Source of the DNA: JACKAQ01 sp020634975 [NCBI: Calditrichia bacterium]
Lineage (GTDB): Bacteria; Calditrichota; Calditrichia; RBG-13-44-9
Direction: 5' to 3'
DNA: 64,000 nt
Assembly: GCA_020634975.1 (NCBI GenBank)
Contig: JACKAQ010000001.1
Coordinates: 1,488,001 to 1,552,000 of the forward strand
Every line of letters starts with the position of its first letter. The stretch's first letter is position 1. Below are positions 35,539 through 43,328 of the stretch, in pieces. Both the position numbers and the translations under genes were made by a program. A model generated the notes under the pieces. That model was not told the DNA's origin. It made no database searches and was given only the letters and a program-made list of their open reading frames with translations.

Positions 35539-35920
35539 CGAAAATACCTATTAACATTGAAACAACACAAAAGGGAGTACACGGAGAGTCGTTAAATGAA
35601 GTTTTTTCAATATTTTGGCGAAACAATCCCTGATCGCCGCTCCGTCTTCCCTGACCTTGCAATTACACATCTTCGGTTAAAATAGCGGCAACTTCAACAT
35701 TTTGTTGATACAAATTTTTGAGAATCGCCTATTTATCTCGCAATGGCGAAACATAGAAAATCATGATGCTGTTATTGGTACAGCCGTTCGGTTGGCAAGT
35801 TTCGGTGGGATCAGCCATCAAAAAAATATCGAAATATGATTTTTTGCCAAATGACAGTAAAACTGAATTTACCGCACAGAACAAATTTTGGCAAACTAAC
35901 GGCATATTTCTCGGCGGAAA
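35539..35920. other. 382-base gap upstream of the multi-kinase operon, with possible gene remnant
   Basis: The promoter of the five-gene kinase operon should lie here. On the leftward strand a frame begins at ATG 35818 (MADPTETCQPNGCTNNS), meets an in-frame TAG at 35729-35731 after FYVSPLRDK, then continues AILKNLYQQNVEVAAILTEDV to TAA at 35663. Both halves look protein-like, suggesting a small gene broken by a nonsense codon. No ribosome binding site is visible, so this is tentative. Confidence 0.35.
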
Positions 35921-38182
35921 TTAATGCACCAGCGTGCTCTTCACCTGCTTCAAAATATCTTCGATCTGGAAAGGTTTGCTGAGATAGCCCAACGCACCGT
36001 TGCGCATAATTTCCTGTAATTCCTCACGCTTCGCAAATCCGCTGATAATAATCACTTTTTGATCATTTTTGCGTTTTTTGATCTCCAGAAACGCTTCTTT
36101 TCCACCCATTACCGGCATGCGCATATCCAGAATTACCAGATCAATTTCGTCCGCTTTCTGATCAAAAACCTCGACACCCTCTTTGCCGTTTTCGGCGGTG
36201 AGTACTTTAAAGCCGTGTGCCTCTAAAATTTCCTGCAATACGCTGCGAATGTTGTATTCGTCATCCACAACAAGAATGCAAGGTGCGGCTTTGCCGTTTT
36301 GCATCGGCGCGGCGCTGATTTTTTTCCCGGCGCTTTTGGCAGGTGCCTCAACCAGTGGCAAGTAAATCAAAAACGTCGTCGATTGTCCCGGAACACTGGT
36401 CACAAAAATCTCGCCCTTCAGCTCTTTAACGATATTATAGGCAACAAAAAGACCCATTCCGGCCGTACCGTCGTTTTTGATTTTGGTGGAAAAAAACGGT
36501 TTGAAAATATGCGGCAGCAACTCCGGCTTGATGCCGTTGCCATTATCGGTGAAGCGCATTTCCACAAAACTGCCGGGATTTAACGGATACATTTCCGGGC
36601 GAAGCAACCCGGTTTTGTCCACGGTTACTACTCGTGTGGTCAATTGAATTTGCGGGTTTTCCCGTTCGTTCAGCGCTTCCAAACTGTTTTGGGTGAAAAT
36701 TTTGATCAGCCGGGCAAGTCGCCGGGTGTATAATTGCATCGCCGGCACGTCGTCAGAAAGTTCCATTTTGAACACAACGTGATCGCTGAGTTTTTCCTGA
36801 AAATGATCGACAACCTGCTTTATCAACTTGTTTAAACTAGACTTACGCGGTGTTTCAATTTCCGGTAAATCGTAATTCAGAAATTTACGGGTGAGCTGTT
36901 CGGTTTTGCCCAACGTGTTTTCCATCGCCGAAACATGTTTTTGCAACGTGTGATCCTGCGGCAACTGTTGGCGCATCAGGCTGACGTTTGGTACCATCAC
37001 CGCCAACAAATTGTTCAGGTGGCGGCTGATCACGGTTGAAAAATCCGCAGCCTGATCCAGCATTTCGTTGCGCGCTTTCACCTGTTCGCGGAAATGTTGG
37101 GCGGTAACATCTACCGCAATCACCATTTTCAGCGTAAATTTTTGCTGCAGCGTCATCTGGCTGAAAAAAATATTCCACACATGCATCGCACCGTTTTGGA
37201 TAAACAGCGGCGTGTGAAACGGCAGCAACTCGCCATCGTGAATGTTGTTAATGGCGTTATCGAACGATTCCTGCTGATCTTCCGGCAAAAAATGGGTGAA
37301 TTTTTCACCGATCGGCGAGATATGCCCGAATGCCGTGTTTTGCAACGCGGTGTTGTTGGCGTGTAAAATAACGCCGCTTTCATCTAACGAAAAAATGTGC
37401 AGCGGTCCGCGATCAAAAAAATCGCCGAATTTGACCGGTTCAAAAACCTTGTGCAATCGCGCCTGCGACAAAAACCGCTGTTTGAGGTGGAAAAAATAAT
37501 AATGCTGGAAAATCATCAGCGAAAGCAGCCCCAAAATTACGTTGACGGACGATAGCTGCTCGATGGTTATCGCATCTTCCTGCTGGCTGTAAATGACGCC
37601 AAATCCATACAAATTGCGCTGAATTCGCAGCGGAATGATGATCGTGGATTTTGCGCCAAACATTTTCCAGGGCAAATTTTGCAGTTCCGGCCGCGATTCT
37701 TTTTCGAGGAAAAACGCCCGTTCTTTTTTGCCCAATGCTTTGCGAATGGTGAAAAGCGTTTTTTTACCGGTTAAAAATGATTCGTAAATTTCGCGAGATT
37801 TTTCATCACTGGTTAGCAAATCGTCGCTTTTTTCTTCAGCATCAGATTTGATGTAAATAAATGCACCGTCGTAATTTATCTGCGATTTCAGATAGCGAAA
37901 TGTAGATGCCACCATTTCGTCCGGCGATGCAAACCGGATCACTTCCTGTTGAAATTCGATCAATTCGGAGAGCACGTGAATCTGTTTCAGATACGCCTGA
38001 AAATGGTTGTCCAATGTATTCAGCGCCACTTTGACGGATTTTTTCAGCGCCCCCACATCTTCGGATAAATTACCGAGCCGGCTGATAACGGCTGCCGCAT
38101 TTTCGATGTTTCCGAGCGTGCTCAAAATATTGTCAAAATGTGTATTAATATTCGACTGCATGTGGTCCGTTTGCTGCTTCAT
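35921..38182 (-). CDS. Cytoplasmic GAF/PAS histidine kinase with C-terminal receiver
   Basis: The 753-residue protein lacks membrane helices. It starts with coiled coil (about residues 10-80), then a GAF-like domain (about 85-225, YDGAFIYIKSDAEEKSDD, IPLRIQRNLYGFGVIYSQQ). A PAS domain follows (about 265-385, GPLHIFSLDESGVILHANN). The phosphoacceptor region is of the divergent type, TVISRHLNNLLAVMVPN, resembling HxFNNLL kinases with His-Leu-Asn-Asn in place. A HATPase domain (FTDNGNGIKPE, GTAGMGLFVAYNIV) and a receiver follow (CILVVDDEYNIRSVL, Asp near 686 in VILDMRMPVMGG, LSKPF). It lies 41 bases after the HDOD gene and probably shares its transcript. Signal unknown. Confidence 0.9.
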   Translation of the reverse strand: MKQQTDHMQSNINTHFDNILSTLGNIENAAAVISRLGNLSEDVGALKKSVKVALNTLDNHFQAYLKQIHVLSELIEFQQEVIRFASPDEMVASTFRYLKSQINYDGAFIYIKSDAEEKSDDLLTSDEKSREIYESFLTGKKTLFTIRKALGKKERAFFLEKESRPELQNLPWKMFGAKSTIIIPLRIQRNLYGFGVIYSQQEDAITIEQLSSVNVILGLLSLMIFQHYYFFHLKQRFLSQARLHKVFEPVKFGDFFDRGPLHIFSLDESGVILHANNTALQNTAFGHISPIGEKFTHFLPEDQQESFDNAINNIHDGELLPFHTPLFIQNGAMHVWNIFFSQMTLQQKFTLKMVIAVDVTAQHFREQVKARNEMLDQAADFSTVISRHLNNLLAVMVPNVSLMRQQLPQDHTLQKHVSAMENTLGKTEQLTRKFLNYDLPEIETPRKSSLNKLIKQVVDHFQEKLSDHVVFKMELSDDVPAMQLYTRRLARLIKIFTQNSLEALNERENPQIQLTTRVVTVDKTGLLRPEMYPLNPGSFVEMRFTDNGNGIKPELLPHIFKPFFSTKIKNDGTAGMGLFVAYNIVKELKGEIFVTSVPGQSTTFLIYLPLVEAPAKSAGKKISAAPMQNGKAAPCILVVDDEYNIRSVLQEILEAHGFKVLTAENGKEGVEVFDQKADEIDLVILDMRMPVMGGKEAFLEIKKRKNDQKVIIISGFAKREELQEIMRNGALGYLSKPFQIEDILKQVKSTLVH

Positions 38183-38223
38183 AATTTGCTACCCGATGGT
38201 TCAATGGTAAACATCTGCTTCTA

Positions 38224-39135
38224 TTATCCGGCGTACGCCGTCATTCCCATTGCCGCCAGTTGGCGATCGTTTTTAAGTGCATGTTTTACACCACCCACCA
38301 ATTCTTCAAATTCGCGTTCGTTAACAGGAAAAAGCTGGGTGAAATTGGCATCTAACCGGATGATGGCTTCCAAATTTATTGATTCCTGCCGCAGACAATG
38401 GGCAAGTAGGTTGCTCATATAAATCACCTGAATCCCGCGATAGACATCTGCTGAGCCGCTAAAATCCGCAGGGTAGTGGTGATACGTAATCATATTAACA
38501 AGAATTTGCGGGAATTGCCAACGATCAATTAAAATTCCGCCCACATCACCGTGGTTAAATCCCCATTTTTCTTGCTCTAACAGAAACAAATGTGTGTTGT
38601 TTTTTGCTGCGAACCGGGCTAATTCCAGATATTCCTGCCCTATGGCAACCGACAGCGCCACTTTTCCGATATCGTGAATCAGCCCGCCGACAAACAATGT
38701 ATCTGCGATATTTAACGAAAATTTTCCCGAAAGCGACCGGCAAATAGCGCCAGTTAAAACCGCATGTTCCCACGCTGTTTGGAAATCGATCGCCAACCGT
38801 CCCGTAAATTGTTTGTAATAATGACGGAATGCAAAACTGACCGCAATATCGCGGATGAGGTTTAAGCCTAAAATAACAATGGCACGCTGGATATTCGCAA
38901 TTTCCCGGGGGTAATTAAAATAACTGGAATTGGCAATGCGGAGCACTTCTGTGGTGAGGGTTTGATCGCCGGAAATGGCGGTGGCAATTTGCGACGCATT
39001 CGAATGCTCATCCGAACACAGGCGTATCACTTGCAATGCCGCAACTTTCGGCATCGGCAAATGCTCGATCTGCTTTACAATGGATTCCAGATCGTGTTTC
39101 ACGGCTTCCCAAACCTTCCCAATCCTGTTGTGCAA
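38224..39135 (-). CDS. HDOD-domain signalling protein
   Basis: The start is a TTG at 39135 with AGGTGA at good spacing. The 303-residue protein has an HDOD domain (about residues 18-220): HLPMPKVAALQVIRLCSDEHSNASQIATAISGD is typical of the family's first helices, then LRIANSSYFNYPREIANIQRAIVILGLNLIRD. Unlike most HDOD proteins it keeps an HD-type metal motif, GGLIHDIGKVALSV, with further histidines in ITYHHYP. HDOD proteins act in c-di-GMP and stress signalling, often beside kinases. Here it precedes a GAF/PAS kinase by 41 bases, so the two probably work together; biochemical activity is not established for the family. Confidence 0.88.
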   Translation of the reverse strand: MHNRIGKVWEAVKHDLESIVKQIEHLPMPKVAALQVIRLCSDEHSNASQIATAISGDQTLTTEVLRIANSSYFNYPREIANIQRAIVILGLNLIRDIAVSFAFRHYYKQFTGRLAIDFQTAWEHAVLTGAICRSLSGKFSLNIADTLFVGGLIHDIGKVALSVAIGQEYLELARFAAKNNTHLFLLEQEKWGFNHGDVGGILIDRWQFPQILVNMITYHHYPADFSGSADVYRGIQVIYMSNLLAHCLRQESINLEAIIRLDANFTQLFPVNEREFEELVGGVKHALKNDRQLAAMGMTAYAG

Positions 39136-39224
39136 AAATTCACCTGATATTCAATCCGCAGTTCCGGTTGACGCCGCCAACGCGTAATAATTCGTCAAAA
39201 AAACGGATTGAATGATCAGAATTA

Positions 39225-39277
39225 CAAAAGGTAACGGCTGCGAATATTGATTGATTTTTCGCTGCCGTTACCTTTTG
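39225..39277 (-). terminator. Long hairpin between outer-membrane protein and HDOD genes
   Basis: Two 20-base arms (39225-39244, starting CAAAAGGTAACGGC, and 39258-39277, ending GCCGTTACCTTTTG) pair with a single mismatch around a 13-base loop. The leftward 3' arm ends CCTTTTG with no further T-tract. It lies about 60 bases after the outer-membrane gene's stop and probably ends that transcript; it could also be an inverted repeat of other origin. Confidence 0.6.
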
Positions 39278-39334
39278 AACTATCGAAATTTTATGGACTG
39301 ACTTTATCAGGAAGTTGGGAAGTTGCATTCGCCA

Positions 39335-39976
39335 TTAAAACGCGCGAACGAACCCGAGGGCAAAAGTTAAACCGCTGTAATCTTCACTAAAACGCAGCGG
39401 TGAATCGAAATCGAGCGCCATGTAACGGACATCCGCAGAAATTGCCCATTCATCTGCCCACAAATAATCAACGCCGATTCCGGCGAAACCACCGCCGCCC
39501 AAATCCGCATTAATTGATGAAATGGAATCCCAAAACGACTGTTGATTTTCCATTCTCAAGCCGATTGCCGGACCCAATCCTGCAATCACATACGGCGAAA
39601 TTGAGCTGGCCGGGCGATTGGTCAGGCGCATTTTCATCGAAAACCAAAAGGGCATCAGCAAACTGGTTTGGCTGATACCGGGAAGCCCGGCGCCAAAATA
39701 ATCGTTTGCCGCATTTACACCGGTCGAGATCGGCAAAATATCCATATTAAACCCATACATGAGCCGGCCGGTGCCTTTCCGGAAATAGGAAATTGTGGAA
39801 CCAAAATAGCCCGCGCCGGCAACAAATTGCACTTTCCCGTTTTGCTGGTCGAAATCTTGCCAGCTCATTTGGCTCGGTTGATGCACTTTGGTTTTGGCAA
39901 ATCCGTTTGAGGCTTGCCCATACGCAACAAAACTGAACAGCGCCAAAAAGGCAATCAGTAAATTTAGCCGTTTCAT
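39335..39976 (-). CDS. Small outer-membrane beta-barrel protein
   Basis: ATG 39976 follows GAGAGGTGTAT; the frame is open to 40144 but the signal peptide begins at 39976 (MKRLNLLIAFLALFSFVAYGQ). The 213-residue precursor has alternating-residue beta strands: VQFVAGAGYFGSTISYF, PYVIAGLGPAIGLRM, FAGIGVDYLWADEWAISADVRYM, and it ends with a terminal aromatic residue in LTFALGFVRAF, as expected for Bam-inserted barrels. The glycine-rich first strand and overall size resemble OmpW/OmpX-like 8-strand barrels. It follows the NtrC-type regulator by 46 bases on the same strand and may be part of its unit. Function unknown. Confidence 0.8.
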   Translation of the reverse strand: MKRLNLLIAFLALFSFVAYGQASNGFAKTKVHQPSQMSWQDFDQQNGKVQFVAGAGYFGSTISYFRKGTGRLMYGFNMDILPISTGVNAANDYFGAGLPGISQTSLLMPFWFSMKMRLTNRPASSISPYVIAGLGPAIGLRMENQQSFWDSISSINADLGGGGFAGIGVDYLWADEWAISADVRYMALDFDSPLRFSEDYSGLTFALGFVRAF

Positions 39977-40022
39977 ATACACCTCTCGGTTTGATGAATA
40001 TTTTTTACAAAATAAAGGTAGC

Positions 40023-41450
40023 TTACAGACTGTATTTATTGACTTTATTGCGCAACGTTCGCAGCGTAAACCCGAGTTTTTGGGCTGCTTTTGTTTTGTT
40101 ATTTTCGCATTCCACGAGCGCCTGGCGGATAATTTCCCTTTCACAGGCCTCCAGTTTATCGCGATAGGACAGATCGTTGCGATCGTTAATAATTTGCAGC
40201 AGCGGCGAATTTATCGCCCGGCGGCCTTTCAGATATGGCGGCAAATCATCCGGTTCGATGCTGCCGCTATCGCACATCACCACCGCATTCTCGATGGCGT
40301 TTTCCAGTTCGCGAACGTTGCCCGGCCATTCGTACGCCATCAATATTTTACGCGCATCCGCGGAAATGGATTCTATTTTCCGTTGATCTTTTGCGGCATA
40401 TTTTTTCAAAAAATGGTCGGTCAGCGGACCTACATCTTCCTGCCGTTCGCGGAGCGGCGGAATCATAATCGGGATCACGTTCAGGCGATAATACAAATCT
40501 TCGCGGAACAATCCTTCGCTCATTTTCTTTTCCAGATCGGCGTTTGTCGCGGCAATTAACCGTACATCCACTTCGATATTTTCCACGCCACCAACGCGGT
40601 TAAAGCGGCGTTCCTGCAGCACACGCAACAATTTCGCCTGCAGCGATAGCGGCAGTTCACCAATTTCATCGAGAAACAGCGTTCCGCCGTTGGCGATTTC
40701 AAATTTGCCCTGTTTCAATTTATATGCGCCGGTAAACGCGCCTTTTTCGTGCCCGAACAGTTCGCTTTCCAGCAAATTTTCGGGAATCGATGCGCAGTTG
40801 ATTTCCACCATTTGGGCTTCGCTGCGCTTGCTTTGGTAGTGGATTGCCCGGGCAATCAGCTCTTTTCCGGTGCCGCTTTCGCCGCGCAACAGCACCGTTG
40901 CGTTGGCGCTGGCCACTTTGGCAACTTTCTGGAAAACCTGCTGCATTCTGCCGCTAACACCAACAATATTTTCGAAACGGTATGTTTTGGTGATTTTGGA
41001 TTTCAGCTCCTGATTTTCCTGTTGCAGGCGCTGTTCATCCAAAGCCCGCCGCAAAATGATCAGCAATTCATCCAGATTGATCGGCTTGGTGAGATAATCG
41101 TAAATGCCCATTTTCATTGCATTTACGGCGTTTTTCACTGTGCCGAAAGCGGTCATCATAATAATTTTGACATCCTGCCGCTGATCCAGCAACATTTTGG
41201 AAAGCTCCAGTCCATCCGTATCCGGCAGCAAATAATCCATCAACACCACCTGAAATTCGCCTTTTTTGAACACGCTTTGAGCCATCCGCGCGTTTTTGGA
41301 TTTGGTGATGTCAAAGCCTTCATCTTCCAGAATTTCCGCCAAACCGTTCAAAGTATTGATGTCGTCTTCTACAACTAAAATTTTTTCTTTAACAGAAATT
41401 TTTTGTGTCATTTGTTGTGGGTATCCGTCTGTGAGCGTGTTTGCATCCAT
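40023..41450 (-). CDS. NtrC-family sigma-54-dependent response regulator (second copy)
   Basis: The 475-residue protein has a receiver (KILVVEDDINTLNGLAEIL, Asp near residue 71 in VLMDYLLPDTDGLEL, TKPIN). An AAA+ sigma-54 activator domain follows, with GESGTGKELIARAIH, the sigma-54 loop LFGHEKGAFTGAY and GGTLFLDEIGELPL. The Fis-type DNA-binding end reads KTKAAQKLGFTLRTLRNKVNKY. ATG 41450 is used; an internal ATG at 41411 is possible, as neither has a strong ribosome binding site. It is the only DNA-binding regulator beside the large kinase array, so it is the likely output of that phosphorelay. A candidate sigma-54 site lies upstream. Confidence 0.93.
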   Translation of the reverse strand: MDANTLTDGYPQQMTQKISVKEKILVVEDDINTLNGLAEILEDEGFDITKSKNARMAQSVFKKGEFQVVLMDYLLPDTDGLELSKMLLDQRQDVKIIMMTAFGTVKNAVNAMKMGIYDYLTKPINLDELLIILRRALDEQRLQQENQELKSKITKTYRFENIVGVSGRMQQVFQKVAKVASANATVLLRGESGTGKELIARAIHYQSKRSEAQMVEINCASIPENLLESELFGHEKGAFTGAYKLKQGKFEIANGGTLFLDEIGELPLSLQAKLLRVLQERRFNRVGGVENIEVDVRLIAATNADLEKKMSEGLFREDLYYRLNVIPIMIPPLRERQEDVGPLTDHFLKKYAAKDQRKIESISADARKILMAYEWPGNVRELENAIENAVVMCDSGSIEPDDLPPYLKGRRAINSPLLQIINDRNDLSYRDKLEACEREIIRQALVECENNKTKAAQKLGFTLRTLRNKVNKYSL

Positions 41451-41490
41451 TTATACAAAGCCATATTTTTATTCAACTTACAACAATCAT

Positions 41491-41505
41491 TTGGATTGAA
41501 TCCAA
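41491..41505. promoter_or_regulatory. Palindrome upstream of the second NtrC-type regulator
   Basis: TTGGATTGAATCCAA is a perfect 7-1-7 palindrome located about 40 bases before the regulator's start codon and 210 before the divergent cupin gene. It could be an operator, possibly autoregulatory. Confidence 0.35.
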
Positions 41506-41569
41506 TCATCTGAAATGATCCGGTTGCCCGTGGTCATTCGCCGAATGTTTTAATCTACAACGAAAAATA

Positions 41570-41585
41570 AGCAAAATCAATTCCA
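41570..41585 (-). promoter_or_regulatory. Candidate sigma-54 promoter of the second NtrC-type regulator
   Basis: Leftward the bases read TGGAATTGATTTTGCT. The -12 half TTGCT is perfect, GG is at the right distance, but the -24 half is TGGAAT instead of TGGCAC. The implied leader is about 105 bases. Confidence 0.3.
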
Positions 41586-41713
41586 CTAATGGGGTATTTC
41601 CGTAATTTACAAACGGTTGGGCGATCGCCCGGTTGATTATTCACGAAAAAGTTGCTATGTTTAGCTTTTGAAAATCAGCTATCGATGCGAATCAAAACGC
41701 AGAAAGGGACAAA

Positions 41714-42031
41714 ATGCCATTTATTCCGTTATCGGATGTTGAACCGCGCGAAATCATCCCCGGATTTCACGGACGGCTGGTGCATGGGGAGCGGATGACG
41801 TTTGTGTATTGGAACATCGAAAAGGATGCCGTTTTGCCCGAACATTCGCACGAAAACGAGCAAATGAGCATGTTGGTGGACGGCTCATTCGAGATGACGC
41901 TGGACGGCGAAACCCAGACGCTAAAACCCGGAATTGTGGTAACGATTCCATCAAATGTGCGACATTCCGGCAAGGCATTGACGCCCTGCGTAATTGTCGA
42001 AATGTTCAGCCCGGTTCGCACATACAGTTAA
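41714..42031 (+). CDS. Small cupin-domain protein
   Basis: The 105-residue protein starts at ATG 41714 after AAAGGGAC. It is a single cupin barrel: PGFHGRLVHGERMTFVYWNIEKDAVLPEHSHENEQ holds the first metal motif (H-x-H with downstream glutamate), VDGSFEMTLDGETQTLKPG the middle strands, and VTIPSNVRHSGKALTPCVIVEMFSPVR the second motif with its histidine. Such proteins bind a metal and often a small sugar or auxin-like ligand; the substrate is not evident. The next two genes follow at 16 bases in the same direction, so it is probably the head of a small operon with a DNA glycosylase and an HD hydrolase. Confidence 0.85.
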   Translation: MPFIPLSDVEPREIIPGFHGRLVHGERMTFVYWNIEKDAVLPEHSHENEQMSMLVDGSFEMTLDGETQTLKPGIVVTIPSNVRHSGKALTPCVIVEMFSPVRTYS

Positions 42032-42047
42032 TAAACCTAATAAAATC

Positions 42048-42680
42048 ATGACTATAGAAAAAACATTGAATGAACAAACGCTGGCAATCGCTGCGCTGAA
42101 ACTTGCGGAAAATGATGCGGATTTCGCAGGCATCATCGAACGGCACGGCACGCCGCCGTTGTGGGCGCGCGAACCGGGATTTGCCACGCTGGTGCACATC
42201 ATTCTGGAACAGCAGGTCTCGCTGGCATCCGCAAAAGCTGCATTCGACAAATTGTCTGCGACCGCCGCACCGCTGAAGCCGGAAACCGTGCTCCCGCTAG
42301 ATGACGTAACGATGAAAGCCGTCGGCGTCAGTCGCCAGAAAGCGCGGTATTTACGCCATTTGTCCGAATCGATTTTGAACGGCGAGCTGGATTTGGCAAG
42401 GCTGCACCGTGAAAGCGACGCATTTGTGCACACGGAATTGCAGAAAATAAAGGGCATCGGTAACTGGACAACCAGCGTGTATTTGCTGATGGCGCTGCTG
42501 CGCCCGGATGCCTGGCCGGTCGGCGATCTGGCGCTGGCAAAAGCGTTGCAGCGACTCAAAAATCTGCCAAAATTACCCGACGCCGCACAGTTGACTGAGT
42601 TCGGCGAGCAGTGGCGACCGTTCCGGGCAGTGGCTGCCCGGTTGTTGTGGCATTTTTATCTCAGCGAACCGAAAAATTAA
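42048..42680 (+). CDS. AlkA-like DNA-3-methyladenine glycosylase (HhH-GPD superfamily)
   Basis: ATG 42048 (MTIEKTLNEQTLA) is taken; the frame opens at 41994 inside the cupin gene. The 210-residue protein has the AlkA core LVHIILEQQVSLASAKAAF, the helix-hairpin-helix QKIKGIGNWTTSVYLLMAL (about residues 132-150) and the catalytic aspartate in WPVGDLALAKAL (Asp160). It should remove alkylated bases from DNA. It lacks the N-terminal extra domain of Escherichia coli AlkA, which fits the short bacterial MpgII/AlkA-like subfamily. The spacing of 16 bases to both neighbours suggests an operon. Confidence 0.9.
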   Translation: MTIEKTLNEQTLAIAALKLAENDADFAGIIERHGTPPLWAREPGFATLVHIILEQQVSLASAKAAFDKLSATAAPLKPETVLPLDDVTMKAVGVSRQKARYLRHLSESILNGELDLARLHRESDAFVHTELQKIKGIGNWTTSVYLLMALLRPDAWPVGDLALAKALQRLKNLPKLPDAAQLTEFGEQWRPFRAVAARLLWHFYLSEPKN

Positions 42681-42696
42681 CCGCAGGTGAAACCAA

Positions 42697-43248
42697 ATGA
42701 ACAGAGCAGAAGCCTACCAATTATTGACCGAATACACCGAAAAAGATGCACTGATCAAACACGCGCTGTCCGTTGAAGGCGCGATGCGGGCGTATGCCGA
42801 AAAATTTGACGAAGATGTGGAAGCCTGGGGCATCGTCGGGTTGCTGCATGATTTTGATTACGAAAAACACCCAACGCAGGATGAGCACCCGTTTGTCGGT
42901 GCGGAAATTTTGCGCAAAAAAGGCTACCCGGAGGCGTGGGTTCGCGCGATTCTCGGGCACGCCTCATACAGCGGCGTTCCCCGCGATACGCTGATGGCCA
43001 AAACCCTGTTCGCGGTGGACGAGCTTTGCGGGTTTATCACTGCCGTGGCGTATGTGCGACCGAGCCGCAGTCTGGCGGAAGTATCGGTCAAATCCGTGAA
43101 AAAGAAGCTGAAGGACAAACGGTTCGCCGCTGCAGTCAGCCGGGAAGATATTCAGCAGGGAACGGAAGAATTGGGGGTGGATTTGGATGCGCACATCGAT
43201 TTTACGATCAAAGCGCTGCAGCGGATTTCGGACGATCTTGGGTTGTAA
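42697..43248 (+). CDS. HD-domain phosphohydrolase-like protein
   Basis: The 183-residue protein starts at ATG 42697 after CAGGTGAAA. It has the conserved histidines of an HD domain: the first in LIKHALSVEGAMRAYA, the HD pair in GIVGLLHDFDYEKHP, then HPFVGAEILRKKGYPE, and ILGHASYSG. It matches the widespread small HD hydrolase family (HDIG-type) found with no assigned substrate. The C-terminal half contains VKSVKKKLKDKRFAAAVSRED. The context with a DNA glycosylase would fit nucleotide or base salvage, but this is only a guess. Confidence 0.85.
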   Translation: MNRAEAYQLLTEYTEKDALIKHALSVEGAMRAYAEKFDEDVEAWGIVGLLHDFDYEKHPTQDEHPFVGAEILRKKGYPEAWVRAILGHASYSGVPRDTLMAKTLFAVDELCGFITAVAYVRPSRSLAEVSVKSVKKKLKDKRFAAAVSREDIQQGTEELGVDLDAHIDFTIKALQRISDDLGL

Positions 43249-43250
43249 TA

Positions 43251-43304
43251 CAGTAGAGGCAATTCATGCATCATCAGTAGAGGCAATTCATGAATTGCCT
43301 CTAC
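43251..43304. repeat. Palindromic repeat (copy 1) with an extra half-site
   Basis: A perfect 28-base palindrome at 43277-43304 (arm GTAGAGGCAATTCA) is preceded by a direct half copy, CAGTAGAGGCAATTCATG at 43251-43268. It lies between the convergent ends of the HD-hydrolase gene and an ATP-grasp gene. A second copy is at 48570-48605. Confidence 0.8.
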
Positions 43305-43328
43305 GACGAAAAATAGTGACGATCAAAT

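Noticed and set aside
25358-41450. Defence or mobile island
   Set aside because: No integrase, transposase, restriction or CRISPR-type genes; codon use looks like the neighbours.
41619-41630. GGGCGATCGCCC palindrome as HIP1-type or regulatory element
   Set aside because: A single copy was seen and its short GC-rich palindrome can arise by chance; not enough to call.
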